From assembly GCF_000340215.1 (NCBI RefSeq), contig NW_006921532.1, forward strand, positions 1,839,337 through 1,903,336: a DNA stretch of 64,000 nucleotides. Direction: 5' to 3'. Every line of letters begins with the position of its first letter. Position 1 is the stretch's first letter. The notes beneath the pieces are model-generated. The model was not told the DNA's origin. It ran no database searches and saw only the letters and a list, made by a program, of their open reading frames with translations. A program made the position numbers and the translations under genes. Positions 10,876-21,461 of the stretch are shown one piece after another. The DNA comes from Pseudocercospora fijiensis CIRAD86 (Eukaryota; Ascomycota; Dothideomycetes; Mycosphaerellales; Mycosphaerellaceae).

Positions 10876-12134
10876 TCACGAAAGCCTCCTTGCATACGTT
10901 ACACGCTCTGTAATACACTGAGTTTCATCTGTACCACTAGCCCCTGAATGACCTCCTTCGGGACTTCGGTATTTTCGAACACAACCCGCGATGCTTCCTG
11001 ATCTGGGACGGCCATCAGGACTCAAATGCTTCGACCTGCCGACAATGCCCGAATGACAACTCCTCTTGTGCTGCTGAAGATGATCTTTCCTTTTGGACGG
11101 CTTAATATCGCACCGACTGCAGGCGAAGCTCTTGCCGCATCCAGAGTATTTGCACACAAAACAAGCATGGCCAGTCTCTTTGGCATGAAGCTCCAGCTTC
11201 GATCGACTCGGATACGAAGTGCTGCATAGGTTACAGGATAGCCGTTCTATTTCCTGACGCTGGCGATATGTGGCTTCTGAAGAGGAGTTCGAAACGGTCC
11301 ATTCCTCGTCACTGCAATAAAGAGTATGAAGCTCGGGATTTAACGCATGTGGAGCATTGTCCGACGATATGACATCTGCGAACGATGAAATGGTTAATCA
11401 GATGCTTCCGTGCATTGCGCCGTGCTTGCCACATGGCCTGGTCCGTTTTTCCAGAGCATCATGGTCTATATGCGTTAGCTCAAAGACGTCCTCGTTCGAC
11501 CCCGAAAAACAAGTTGCAGAGGTGCCAGCATTGCCCGGAACTCCCAGCTCAGCGAGGCGAAGCGAATGACTCCGCCCGTGAGTAGAGGGGGAAAGAGCTT
11601 GGGATACGCAGTTCAAGATCAGGCCGAAAGAGCGTGACACCGTAGACCGCGTTGTTCAATCTCGATCTCTTGGTGCCTCGATCACGGCGAGGCAGAGGAT
11701 CTTTGAAATGGAATGCCTAGGGCATTCGGCTATCATGTAACCCGAAAACACTGATTTGATGTCTTCAAGCTGCTATCTAAAAATTCTAGCTGACAATGGA
11801 CGTCAAGCTGGCAGCTGTAGGCGATTTGAGCGGCCGGACACTGGTGAGGGGGCACTCCAGTGCGCAGTACTCACTCGTCAAGAGTCGTACCCCTCTGAAA
11901 ACGATTGCTGCAAACACCAGAATCATACATTGGCTCCTGAACAGCTTGAGAGCTTTGCGCAGCTGGTCCAGAAGGTTGTGCATTCTTCCGAACGAGGTCC
12001 AGCTCTTTCCTCATTGAGTAGATTGTGGCATCTGTCTTGCGATCAGTAAGTGTTCCCGTTGTCTTCGGCTCAGGTAAGCTCCGTTCCTCGAACGGGGGCC
12101 TAGCATCGATCACACGGTTCTTCATGGCAGACAT
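10876..12134 (-). CDS. Probable C2H2 zinc-finger protein, exon structure uncertain
   Basis: The best-supported part is the last exon, about 11380-10876 on the minus strand. It encodes CNLCSTSYPSRSKLELH with a second His (CX2CX12HX5H). A second finger-like module follows (CKYSGCGKSF, then RKDHLQQHKRSCH). The acceptor CGCAG near 11375 is preceded by a CTGATTAAC branch-like site. The upstream open stretch 11640-11398 could join through a GTGGCA donor (phase 1). A further hydrophilic open stretch, 12134-11871, starts with ATG and ends at a good GTGAGT donor, so it may be the first exon. Joins between these parts are inference. DNA binding is likely; the target is unknown. The gene borders the RIP island. 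Confidence 0.42.
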
Positions 12135-12458
12135 GAGCCTTTCAAATACTCTCAACTGCAGAAGCCCATCGACAACAATGCCACGATTTTACTCGGGATC
12201 TTTGCTGCACGAAAGGGCGATTGGGGCTGTGTTCCGTTGAGAGAGGGCGACACGTTGGACGAGTGGCGAGCGTGCCGGGTTGAGGCCGCAGCACTTTAAT
12301 CGTCACTCCTTACCATCAATCTTTATACCTCTTTCATAGCTCCGCTTGACCATCTTCTCTTCATTTCAAGCACTCACGCGAAGAGCACCAAGAATACTTT
12401 CGCAACACCTCTGGATTCGCGCTCCGCGATATCTCAGCACTGTATACCACTCGACTCA
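12135..12458. other. Short divergent intergenic region
   Basis: It lies between the zinc-finger gene (minus) and the orphan gene at 12459 (plus) and probably holds both promoters. I see nothing else. Confidence 0.4.
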
Positions 12459-13294
12459 ATGTCGACCTCTCGAATTCGGGCGATCACGATCGCGCTCAGC
12501 GCAGACCTCGCAATTATGCAAGGGCTCAGCAACTCCAGGACGAGTCGAGAGATCTTGGGACTGGAGAACAACCACCACGCGTCCGACAGCGCGGCACTGA
12601 GCGTAAGCATATTCACGCCAGACATTCAGAGCGTCGTGCTGACACCCAGACAGGCCAGCCAACTGCAGCTCTGCCGATTTATGGCCTAGACACTGTGTTC
12701 GAGACCGACAGGCGTTTGGAACGGATCGAAAGGCTTGGACCAGAGCGTCGAACCTACGGTGGTTCCGGGAGAAGACTTCGTGCGGCAGATGTGGTTTATC
12801 GACCACGATCGAACTCCCGCGAAAGGTACTTTGGAGGCGATGAAAACCGTGGCCTCACTACCTCGTACGTCCAAGACGGGTACGACTACGGCGCGTTGGG
12901 CGGTATCTACACCGTGGTCGGACGAACATCTGTGCCGCACGCTGAACGCGAAGGTCCAAATGGCGCATATGACATCCGCGCCACCGACACCAGAAGAGCT
13001 TTCCGGCAGTATGGCGCAGCCCATCAGGAACAGCAGTATGGCGACACTCGCTCCTTTGATGCTGTCGTAGACTTGGCGATGTCTAGCCAGCAAAGAGCTT
13101 CTTCTCGCCAGAACTCCGGTTTCGAAAATTTCGATCGCGGCAGCCCATCAGGCTCACGCCAGTCGTCCGGGTTCGTTTACACCGGTTTTGTAGATACTCG
13201 CCGCAGCCGTCGCGACTCTCGAACGGAGTCGTATGTCAATGGCGACGCCTGGTCCTACTACTCCCGATCGCAGGACTCCGAGCGACGTCGATAA
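12459..13294 (+). CDS. Hypothetical hydrophilic Arg/Ser/Gly-rich protein
   Basis: Two exons, 12459-12602 and 12650-13294 (262 aa). The 47-nt intron has a GTAAGC donor, a GCTGAC branch site and a CCCAG acceptor, and joins the ATG-started exon to the downstream frame in phase 0. The second frame has no ATG of its own near its 5' end, which supports the splice. The product is rich in Arg, Ser, Gly, Tyr and Asp. Its tail has repeated RQ(N/S)SGF-type blocks near residues 185-210, and there is no clear domain, signal or membrane helix. I do not recognise the family. It may be lineage-restricted. Confidence 0.6.
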
Positions 13295-14088
13295 GTCTTC
13301 CCAGGAGGACTGGAGAAGACGCTGGCAGAGCCCGAAACAGCCATTGCAACGAATCAAGACTTGCTTTGAGATTTGGCAACTTTGTGCCTGCCAGTAAGTA
13401 AGTGTTTGGGAGTTCTGAGTGTTCGTACTGCCTTTTCGATACCCCCTATTCATTTGCAATCGTGAGAAATCTTTGTTTGATCTGCGGTAAAAGGAGGAAT
13501 GAATGCTGTTGTTTCAGTAGATGTTAAAGACTATAGGGCAGATGAGGCGCGAGTGGTAGCATGTACTTCACGAGAAACGCGAATGGGTTCGGCTTCTGCT
13601 TATAACACAATCCCACGTCCACTCAAGGCCGCCAGCCTGCTTGACCGGACATGCTCAGCCGCTTGTGTTGGCTCGCACTAGCCTGTCGTCAACATCGCCC
13701 GGTGGCTACAACGCCTTTTGCACCTGGCGGACCATTGTGGCGCAGTGTCAATTGGTCGCCAGCTTCCAAGTTCCAGTCTTCTTGTGAGGCACAGCTGGCG
13801 GCTTGCACACGGGTGCATGTGCGCCCCACCAGAGGCCTGGTGTGGACATCTTCTTTACAAATTTGTGATTGAGATGCCGTTGTCGAGGTCGAGATGCTCA
13901 ATCTTATAAACAAAGTGAAGTTGCTAGATTTACATAGGCTGACAGCCATACAGAGTGATGCTTCGTAAACCACCGATGCTGGCCACTTCTTGTGCGTGAT
14001 AGCACGTACCCTTCTCAAGCATTTGAACGCCTATTTCATGCCGCTGGCTTCTTGTGACTTTAAATCCGAACTCGTGCAGGATGTGGTT
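13295..14088. other. Intergenic region between convergent genes
   Basis: Only short shadow frames are present. It holds the 3' ends of the orphan gene and the stomatin-like gene. I see no repeat or RNA gene. Confidence 0.45.
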
Positions 14089-15351
14089 TTAGTGCCTGTT
14101 TTGCGTCTTTTCGAAGCTGTCGAGTACGCTCTGCTGCACCTCGTTCCTGCCTTCCGGCAATCGCTCATTTTGATGCTCTGACTTGCTATCAGATTCCTGA
14201 GATAGCAGCTGTTGCGCTTGCGCCTTTGCCTGCGACTGAGAAACGTTGCCGTACACAGACATTGCGGTAGCTATCATTTGCCCGATATCGCCAACGTTTC
14301 CTGGAACCACCACACTCGTGCCTTCCTTGGCAAGCTTGCCGAAAGCCTCCACGTATTTCTCGGCGACGGAAAGGGACACAGCACCTTGAGCAGCCTGCTT
14401 GCCTTCGCTCAAGCTCTTCGCAACAGCGTCAATACCTCTTGCAGTTGCATTGGCCTTCAACAGGATTGCTTCAGCCTCACCAGAAGCGGCATTGATCTGC
14501 TCCGACTTAATGGCCTCAGATGCAAGGATAACGGACTGCTTGCGACCTTCAGCGATATTGATGGCAGATTGACGTTGACCTTCCGAGTCAAGAATTTCTG
14601 CACGTTTGCTTCGCTCTGCTGTGACCTGTCTATGCATGGCCTCGACCACAGGTGCAGGAGCGTGAATATCTCTGATCTCGTATCTGAGACAGCGCACGCC
14701 CCAGTCTGCTGCAGCTTCGTTGATAGCTTGTGTGATATTCGTGTTCAATGCCGCGCGCTCTTTCAAGACGTGATCCAAGGTAAGCTGACCAATCTCGCTG
14801 CGCATGGTCGTTTGCGCCAATTGCGATATGGCATAATCGGCATCTTCAACACCGTAGCTGGCCTTGTATGGATCCATCACCCGGGTGTAGAGCACACCAT
14901 CGATGCCCAAAGTAACATTGTCTGCTGTTATTGCGCTTTGCGAAGGTATTTCCATGGCATTTTCCTTCAAGCTTTTGACGTAAGCTATCCGATCGATAAC
15001 AGGCACCAAAATTGCTAGGCCAGGCTGAAGGATGCGGTTGAACCGTCCCATACGCTCCACTATCCACGCCGTTTGTTGTGGAACAAACTTAACGATGGTG
15101 TTTGCAGGCAAGGATGAGCGCTGGAAGTATGTGCTTGGAGGTCCGCCTACTGTCGATGATGAGCGGAACATGCTCTCTGATGGCATCGGGAAGTCATGGC
15201 GTGGACTTGTCGAGAATGCTGATCGTTGCGCGGCGTAGACAATGGGGTATCGCGAGTTCTGAATCGCCGCAATTGATCGTCTCGAGAGTGCAGGTCGTGA
15301 CGATTTGAGTATGGCCACGGCTGGCTCGAGGGCTCTCGTAGTTGGGGCCAT
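14089..15351 (-). CDS. Mitochondrial stomatin-like protein (SLP-2 type, SPFH/prohibitin domain)
   Basis: A single exon of 420 aa from the ATG at 15351. The first ~55 residues are Arg/Ser/Ala-rich and nearly free of acids, as in a mitochondrial presequence (RSAFSTSPRHDF resembles a cleavage region). The SPFH core begins around residue 85 (IVKFVPQQTAWIVERMGRF) and continues through GLAILVPVIDRI and MEIPSQSAITADNV. The helical region carries ERSKRAEILDSEGQRQSAI. SLP-2 proteins scaffold cardiolipin-rich inner-membrane domains and mitochondrial proteases and support respiratory complexes. That role is inferred from strong family similarity. Confidence 0.93.
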   Translation of the reverse strand: MAPTTRALEPAVAILKSSRPALSRRSIAAIQNSRYPIVYAAQRSAFSTSPRHDFPMPSESMFRSSSTVGGPPSTYFQRSSLPANTIVKFVPQQTAWIVERMGRFNRILQPGLAILVPVIDRIAYVKSLKENAMEIPSQSAITADNVTLGIDGVLYTRVMDPYKASYGVEDADYAISQLAQTTMRSEIGQLTLDHVLKERAALNTNITQAINEAAADWGVRCLRYEIRDIHAPAPVVEAMHRQVTAERSKRAEILDSEGQRQSAINIAEGRKQSVILASEAIKSEQINAASGEAEAILLKANATARGIDAVAKSLSEGKQAAQGAVSLSVAEKYVEAFGKLAKEGTSVVVPGNVGDIGQMIATAMSVYGNVSQSQAKAQAQQLLSQESDSKSEHQNERLPEGRNEVQQSVLDSFEKTQNRH

Positions 15352-15961
15352 ATCCAGCTGATGCGCTGATTACCTCAAGGTCTGGGTGCTCCCTGTGGCC
15401 AGCTGATGTTCTGGAAGGTGTAACGCAGTGCCAGATGGAGGTGTACCTGAACATGAAGCCTCGCTGGTTCTGCTGACTACGGCATCACCTTCGGCAGTGA
15501 TTTCTCCGACCGTGCCAAGCCTTCCGCTCCTACCAACGGGGGCAAGTTATGCTCACCACCTCACCTCATGACATGTATTAACAAGGAACGAAATGACTAG
15601 CTTTTTGCCTCGCTCAGTTATTCGCCATCGCGCAATGCACACCTGTACTCCTAAGTGGCCCGCGCCTGCTCGAAAGCCTGGACTAGATGCCCATATCGAG
15701 AGAACAATGTGCTAGGTTGGTGATGCAAAAACATGCTCAACACATACGGCGGCCGACCATATGGTGGCTTCGCAGGCTGACTAGCGGAATCACCAGCCCG
15801 GGTCAAGCCTAGAGACCGGGAAAATAGCGAATCTCGTGCGAGAATCATCATGTTCGATCTTTCTCACGACAGCGACACGAACGACAGAACCAGCGATGAT
15901 GTTGCAGGTGGATATGCTATATTACAGCATAGCTTGGACTGGACAGACTATGGACTCTTAT
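15352..15961. other. Intergenic region, no gene seen
   Basis: It lies between two minus-strand genes and contains the promoter of the stomatin-like gene and the 3' flank of the caspase-like gene. No supported coding or RNA feature. Confidence 0.45.
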
Positions 15962-17412
15962 CTACAGCGGGAGTTCGGGAGTCTCTCGACCGCTTTTATT
16001 CGAAGGTGACGGAGATATATGACCAAAAGCGTCTACCTGCAGCTGCGTGGATGTAAACCTGCTGTCCACGCGTGGTCGTTTAGGCGACTGAAGTCTTTTC
16101 TGCTGGTCAACATCTTCATCCTGCCTACGCTTCCGACGACTCTGAGCCTTTCTCTGTCTCCACAGCCGCTGGGCAATGATGACACCGCAGCAGAGTCGCT
16201 GGAGGTATGCGACTGGCGAAGGATCTTTCCGCTTGAACTCCACCCAGTCAATCTTATTAATACCCAGCTCCGCACCCTGCGCGCCCTGGGCCATCTTCTC
16301 GGCCAACTTCTTTACCTCATCGTTGCTCAAAGCAGTCTTGTCACGGAAAGAGAAGCGCAACGTCAGCGATGCAGCTTCTTCCGCACATCGCGCAGGTGCT
16401 GCATCTACTACCTTGGAGTCTAGGCGAGCGAGTTTGATGTATCTGTTGTTGATGCCGTGTCTTGGTTGATACACAGATCCGGTGTTCTTGCGCGACTTCA
16501 CCATGTCGTGGTGAAGCTGACAGACAGTGAAGAGTTCGTCCGGCTGAGCAGTGATTCTGGCTTTCAAGCAGTCAATGAGTGCCCTTGTGAATGATTCTGG
16601 GCCTGGAATGGCTGTCGGTCGATCAGAGCTGGATGCAGCCAGAACCTCCCAGGAGCGGTCCTCCTGACCACCATCTTTCCAGATGCTACCCGCAGAGCAA
16701 GAGTCGATAATCGTCAATATATCCGCTGAACTTTCCTTCAAGACTTCCTCAGCTTCATTCCAACTAGCGTGGGGAGGAAATTTGGACTTCCGCCAGGGCT
16801 TCTCAGGATCATGCCTCTCTTCGCTGCGCACAAGTCAGCCTAGACCACGACTCTCAAACATGAGATGGCTTGCTGACCCAGTAATGTAAAGCCCCTGGCC
16901 AGGTATCGTCATGCCGTGGCCCGAGTAATACACGATCAGAAGGTTACTGCGACAAGTTCCATCATGATCAAGCGCCAAGGCATCGAGTGCATGCCGCAGC
17001 TGTCGCTGTGGAGGCTTTTCGTTGTGCAACTCCAAAATCTTTGATTTGAATTTGAAGTGAGTTTGGAAGAGCTGGTGAAGTTCTTCTGACTGCGATTTGT
17101 TAGCCAACAGGCTTTTTGAAGGGCCACATACCGAACCTCTTCCTTGCACTCCAGCCATTCATCCAGATGCTTTGCCCAGTGGATTATCAGAGCTGCAACG
17201 TTCTGGTATTTGTACGGCACTTCAAGCTCTTTGCAAGTGGTCTCCTCCCACAAGGCCTGCATACACGGGTTCCGTGACTCAGTCTCGCTCAACGCAGAGG
17301 TCAACGAATTGTCGGAATCTGTCGACTGGGTTCGTTCTGCAGCATGCTTGCTTTCTGGCTTTGTGAACAAGACATGCGCATGAATATTGGCCTCCATTTG
17401 CTCTTGGGCCAT
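15962..17412 (-). CDS. Caspase-like cysteine protease (peptidase C14/metacaspase clan)
   Basis: Three exons, 17412-17137, 17089-16878 and 16823-15962 (449 aa). Intron 1 is GTTCGG with a CTAAC branch and CGCAG acceptor; intron 2 is GTCAGC...GCGCAG. The catalytic dyad is visible: His in YYSGHG (residue ~150) and Cys in IIDSCSAGS (residue ~205), with the usual spacing. About 90 acidic and polar residues precede the domain. After it comes a helical region and a strongly basic stretch near residues 380-415 (RRKRRQ, then SPKRPRV) that looks like a bipartite nuclear localisation signal. Metacaspase-clan enzymes cleave after basic residues and act in stress and cell death. Here the substrate is unknown and the N-terminal splice choice is moderately certain. 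Confidence 0.85.
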
Positions 17413-17905
17413 CTCAGGCAATCAGCAGTGGAAACCAATTACACCAAGATTCATTGTGAAGCTTTAAAGTCTTTAGAGAGATCATTGCTTGGAATCAGGT
17501 GCGGGAATTAATTACCTCAGCTCGCACTGCCTCAGGGCTATGGTGAGCGTGAAGTTCGCACCTTTTTATTGAGGTTCTGGAGTCCCCACATTAAGAGAAG
17601 GCTGGCCAAAGTTGGTGCATTCTGGGTTCCACGAGGAGTTGTAGCTCCATATCGAGCATGCATGTCACCCCACTCGAACCGCCGTCGCTTCGTGATTGTG
17701 CATGTTTGCCTGTTTGCCTTCGTTGCCTTCGCCGATTGCGCCGAGAGACCGCAAGATACCCCTTCCCCTTTGTGGCTGGATGGAAACACGAAAGGACGTT
17801 TTTGTTGAGGTTAAAGACTGCCTTATCTTCATCGCCGCCTCCTACTGGTGAAATTCTGGCCTTTCTTCAACAACTCTGAGCCACCTGTCTAACCCACAAA
17901 CAAAT
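17413..17905. other. Divergent intergenic region
   Basis: It lies between the caspase-like gene (minus) and a small gene (plus). It probably holds two promoters; no other feature seen. Confidence 0.45.
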
Positions 17906-18346
17906 ATGTCGACGCAAGGTGAAGGATCAGTTGGACGTGATCAACTGGAGGTGAGGCTAGACCGTGATACGGACAAGCCACATATTGTGCCGCCAGCTAA
18001 CACAAAAAGCTTGTTAGGTCACCACTGAGGCACCATCGCTTTCGCCAATAGAAGATGGTCCTTCAAAGTCAGAGGTCACCAGGGCACCCTCGAGTAGTCG
18101 CAGAATCGTAAGCGGCTTTTGCATTCGAGAAAGTCCTTCAGCTGACAGTGACAGGCCCCTGCCGACCATCGCGACGGCAAGAAAGTCCGCATCACAACGA
18201 GGGACGCGGATGGTAAAACTTCAAGCGTAATGTGCGAAGTGGTCAGCTCAAGATACGACGAAAGGTCGAAGACGTATCTGTACACGCTGAAAGAAAAAGG
18301 CACGGGACTCTTTCGCGACAATGTACGACAGAGTGACATTACATGA
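17906..18346 (+). CDS. Small hypothetical fungal protein (108 aa)
   Basis: Three exons, 17906-17950, 18018-18107 and 18155-18346. The donors are GTGAGG and GTAAGC; the second intron has GCTGAC before its ACAG acceptor, and all junctions are phase 0. The N-terminal 45 residues are Ser/Glu-rich. The C-terminal 60 residues form a compact-looking beta-rich segment (GKKVRITTRDADG, then YLYTLKEKGTGLF, ending NVRQSDIT). This resembles small fungal proteins with a DG-turn-strand core of unknown function, but I cannot name the family. It lies 0.3 kb upstream of the DUF6594 gene on the same strand. Confidence 0.6.
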
Positions 18347-18643
18347 TTCGGGTGAATGCACAGCCACTTCTAAGTTGTGTAGCCTCGCCTGTGGGCAGCT
18401 GAGCAGTAGCTGCTTGACCTCCGGTGTGTATTGGCACTACATTATTCGACATGGGAGCTTGCACCGAGACGCGAGGCCTCCGATGCATGTTACCCCATTG
18501 GCGTGACAAGTCTGGTGTAGTGCAACATACTGTACTGTACTGGATTCTCAGCAGAGATCTCTCAATGGAGGGCCAAATAAAGTGTTCTTGTAGTGCTCGA
18601 CTTCTCGAAGTATTTGTACTGCCCCACGATTTCACATGTAGAA

Positions 18644-20130
18644 ATGCATAGCATTGAAGAGTCTGTGAATACCGACGAGAAAGCTGCATTTAAAATTGTT
18701 TCACCCAGCACTGGCGCTACTTCCGACCAGAGTTTTGCCAAAGATGTCGAGGCACTGAAGACAAATTCCCGGAAATGTGAGGGACAGCCAGCCATACGTG
18801 GAAATTGTTAAGCGCTGATGTTGGCCAGCGAGCTGGGCTCTGCGATGGTTCAAACGCCTGGTCCAAAGAAGTCCGCAGTCCACGGAAGAGACAGCTGCTG
18901 AGCAGTCAGAAGACTCATGGACCTCACTTACGAGAAGCCGTAAGCCAAAAGCGATGCTGAGCCAGTCAAAGAGCGTGCTAACCATCCTGATTCCCAGTCG
19001 ACCAGACTCCACAAGGATACGCCGCAATCGCAGCCTTCCAATCCAGCGACAGGAACTTCTTACAGTATCGCGGTTTCAGCTATCTCCACAGCCGCGTCCT
19101 TTCAGATTTACAATTCGGAATCGAACGTCTGGAAGAAGAGCTAGACGAATTGGACCAGTATGACAAAGATGAGTCCCGGAGTCGAAGGTTGCAGTGCACG
19201 GAAGATGACAGAGACATGCCTCCTGACTATCCTGAATACATCGAGAGGACGAGACCAGCCGTTCTTCGAGAGCTTAAGGAGAAGTTGATTGAGTATGACA
19301 CGGTGCTCTTGAAAACTAGAGAAATGGCTACGCTGCAGCGGCCTGCGAAGCGGGATTATGAGAGTGTTAGTAAGTGCAGCAAAGCAAGTTGTGGTTGATA
19401 CATGTATGTCTTGGATTTTGACTTACGTTGTGATGTCTGCAGAGAACTTTTTCGTCAATTTTGCTCCGATCACGGTTAAAGAGTCCAGATTCATTCGTCG
19501 AAAAGAGGACGTTGTCACTCTAAGATCTGGAAGGGAGAGCGCGGCATTCGATGGCTTCGTGGAGACTTGTCTGAGCCGAAGTCACAAGTTCATGAAGCGT
19601 TATTTTCATTCGGACATTATTCACGTAAGCTGCTGGCGTTGATGCCCTTTCCCGGAAGGCTGCAGTGTTTGCTGACAATTTCGTAGCGGTGGTTCTTGAC
19701 GCAGGAGTTGCGAGACAAGACCGAAAGCAGTTATATCAACTACTTCTCTCCCGCTAAGATTGACACGCTGGTCAATATCATTATCACGGTCGTGATCTTC
19801 ATTCTGTTAGTGCTGCCAGTAATCATAATGTATCGAGTGGCGGAAATGGGAGAGAGCCAGTCGCCATTAAATGCCCTAGGTAAGCCTCGTTGGATTTTGA
19901 TGATCCAGAGCGGTCGCTGATCGAAGTGCAAAGGTGTGCTAATTGTCTTTACGCTGATATTTGGCATGGCTGTATCGGCACTCACCACAGCTAAACGGCA
20001 CGAGCTGTTCGGCGCGTCTGCAGCGTACGCTGCTGTCTTGGTCGTCTTCATTGGAAATTTCGGTGTGCAGCAGGTAGATCCTGGTACGACAGAGGCGTGG
20101 ACGACTGTCTTTACCAATATTACATCGTAA
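18644..20130 (+). CDS. DUF6594 fungal membrane protein
   Basis: Six exons: 18644-18776, 18829-18939, 18998-19369, 19443-19624, 19687-19879 and 19934-20130 (395 aa). All five introns have GTRAG-type donors (GTGAGG, GTAAGC, GTAAGT, GTAAGC, GTAAGC), and phases join without a stop. The core has the DUF6594 pattern: GYAAIAAFQSSDRNFLQYRG, then FSYLHSRVL, then a LEEELDELD acidic helix. Two or three C-terminal membrane helices follow (IIITVVIFILLVLPVIIMY; LIVFTLIFGMAV; YAAVLVVFIG). The family is widespread and often multicopy in filamentous ascomycetes, with unknown function. The start ATG at 18644 is the least certain boundary; an upstream first exon is possible. Confidence 0.82.
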
Positions 20131-20171
20131 AAAGATGACGAGGAGGGTAAAGACTGTCAGTAGACAATATT

Positions 20172-20970
20172 TCAAGCTTCAGTATCAACTGCTGGGCCAG
20201 TCTGGCTTGCATTCACCTTCTCTCTCAACGCTCCCAGGTCATCGAGACCTCTAGGTCCAACGTCCTTCCTCTTTGCAATGCTTGCTGTGAGACGCAGAGT
20301 ATCATCAGGCAAGAACTTCAATCTATGGGCCATCATCGCCGACTTACCAACACTTTCTCCAGCCTCGACACTACGGCAAAGATCCTCAGGATCGAAGTCC
20401 GCACCAAGAGGATTCTCGTCAAAAGCCGGAGTCTGCATCATAGCCGTAGCTTCTTCCGCAGTTCCGAAATTGTCAAATTGAGTCTCAATTTGATTTCCAT
20501 CGGGGTTTTTATAGTACATCGAAGTTGTTGGGCCGTGGTTCTACATGCAGCTGTCATGCTTTCCGTCAGACCGTCACGGAGGAAGTCTCACCACACACCA
20601 ACCCGGTGTGATGTCCAATGCTTTGCGCTGTTTGTATGCTGTGCACAAGTCTTCGAGACTGTCGAATGTGAAGGCAATATGCTCGAGACCGCTAGTATTG
20701 CCTGTGTTGTCCCCAAGATTCGGTTTGCTGAGGAGAGCAATCCGATGATGTTCATCGTCGTAGGTGATGAATGCCATTCCTTCGTTGGTGCAGACCTGCG
20801 CGATTGAGTTCGGATTGTCAATTGCTATGCAGTCGTGAATCTCTTACAGAATGCCCACCAAGAAATGTCTCGTAATACCACTTCATCTTCGCGAAATTGT
20901 TTGTGCGTGAGACGATGCGAGCTAGCTTGGAAGGGGAGATGACTTTCTGAGCATTGCCGTTCGTCGCCAT
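20172..20970 (-). CDS. VOC/glyoxalase-fold dioxygenase-like protein
   Basis: Three exons, 20970-20848, 20795-20592 and 20540-20172 (231 aa); the introns are GTAAGA...GCAG and GTGAGA...GTAG, both phase 0. It has the vicinal-oxygen-chelate pattern of paired beta-alpha-beta-beta-beta units: RIVSRTNNFAKMKWYYETFL, YDDEHHRIAL, GLEHIAFTF with a metal-type His, and SMYYKNPDGNQIETQFDNF with a Glu where the family binds metal. It resembles fungal glyoxalase/bleomycin-resistance or biphenyl-2,3-diol-dioxygenase-annotated proteins. The substrate cannot be deduced. The extended C-terminal ~80 residues (after FDNF) are typical of this fungal subgroup. Confidence 0.85.
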
Positions 20971-21461
20971 TGTTGGAGATTGATATACAATGTGCAGTGC
21001 TGATGCGAGATCGTATGTGCAGCTCTCAAGTTGATGGCGCAGATTGTCTCCTCCGTATTTTATGTTACAGATGTTCCCATTGAAAGTGAGAGATGTGTCA
21101 TCTTGTACAGGTTCGAAGGATTCCGCGGTGGATTGACGCTTACTACGACAGCATTCGTCGATCCCTTTGCCAGACCCCGATGGGTTGTAACCGAGCAAGC
21201 TACAGCAAAGTAGGGCTATTCCAGCCTGGCCCACTTAAAGCTCGTGCTCAGGATTTCTCGGCTTCGGTGATGGTTTTCGGTGAAATCGCGACGTCGATGT
21301 CAATTGCATTGTAATTTGTAACCAGCCTATTGCTGCCGAGTGTTGAACCGATGCCGAAGCCGAAGTAGGAAATCTGTGAAGCCAGCAGAACATGGTATGT
21401 CCGAAATCAAGACAAAATCCCAGACGATATTGGCTGGAGCGAGGCAGAGTATCGTCAGGCC
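20971..21461. other. Intergenic region, no gene seen
   Basis: It lies between two minus-strand genes and holds the promoter of the VOC gene. Only short shadow frames are present. Confidence 0.4.
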
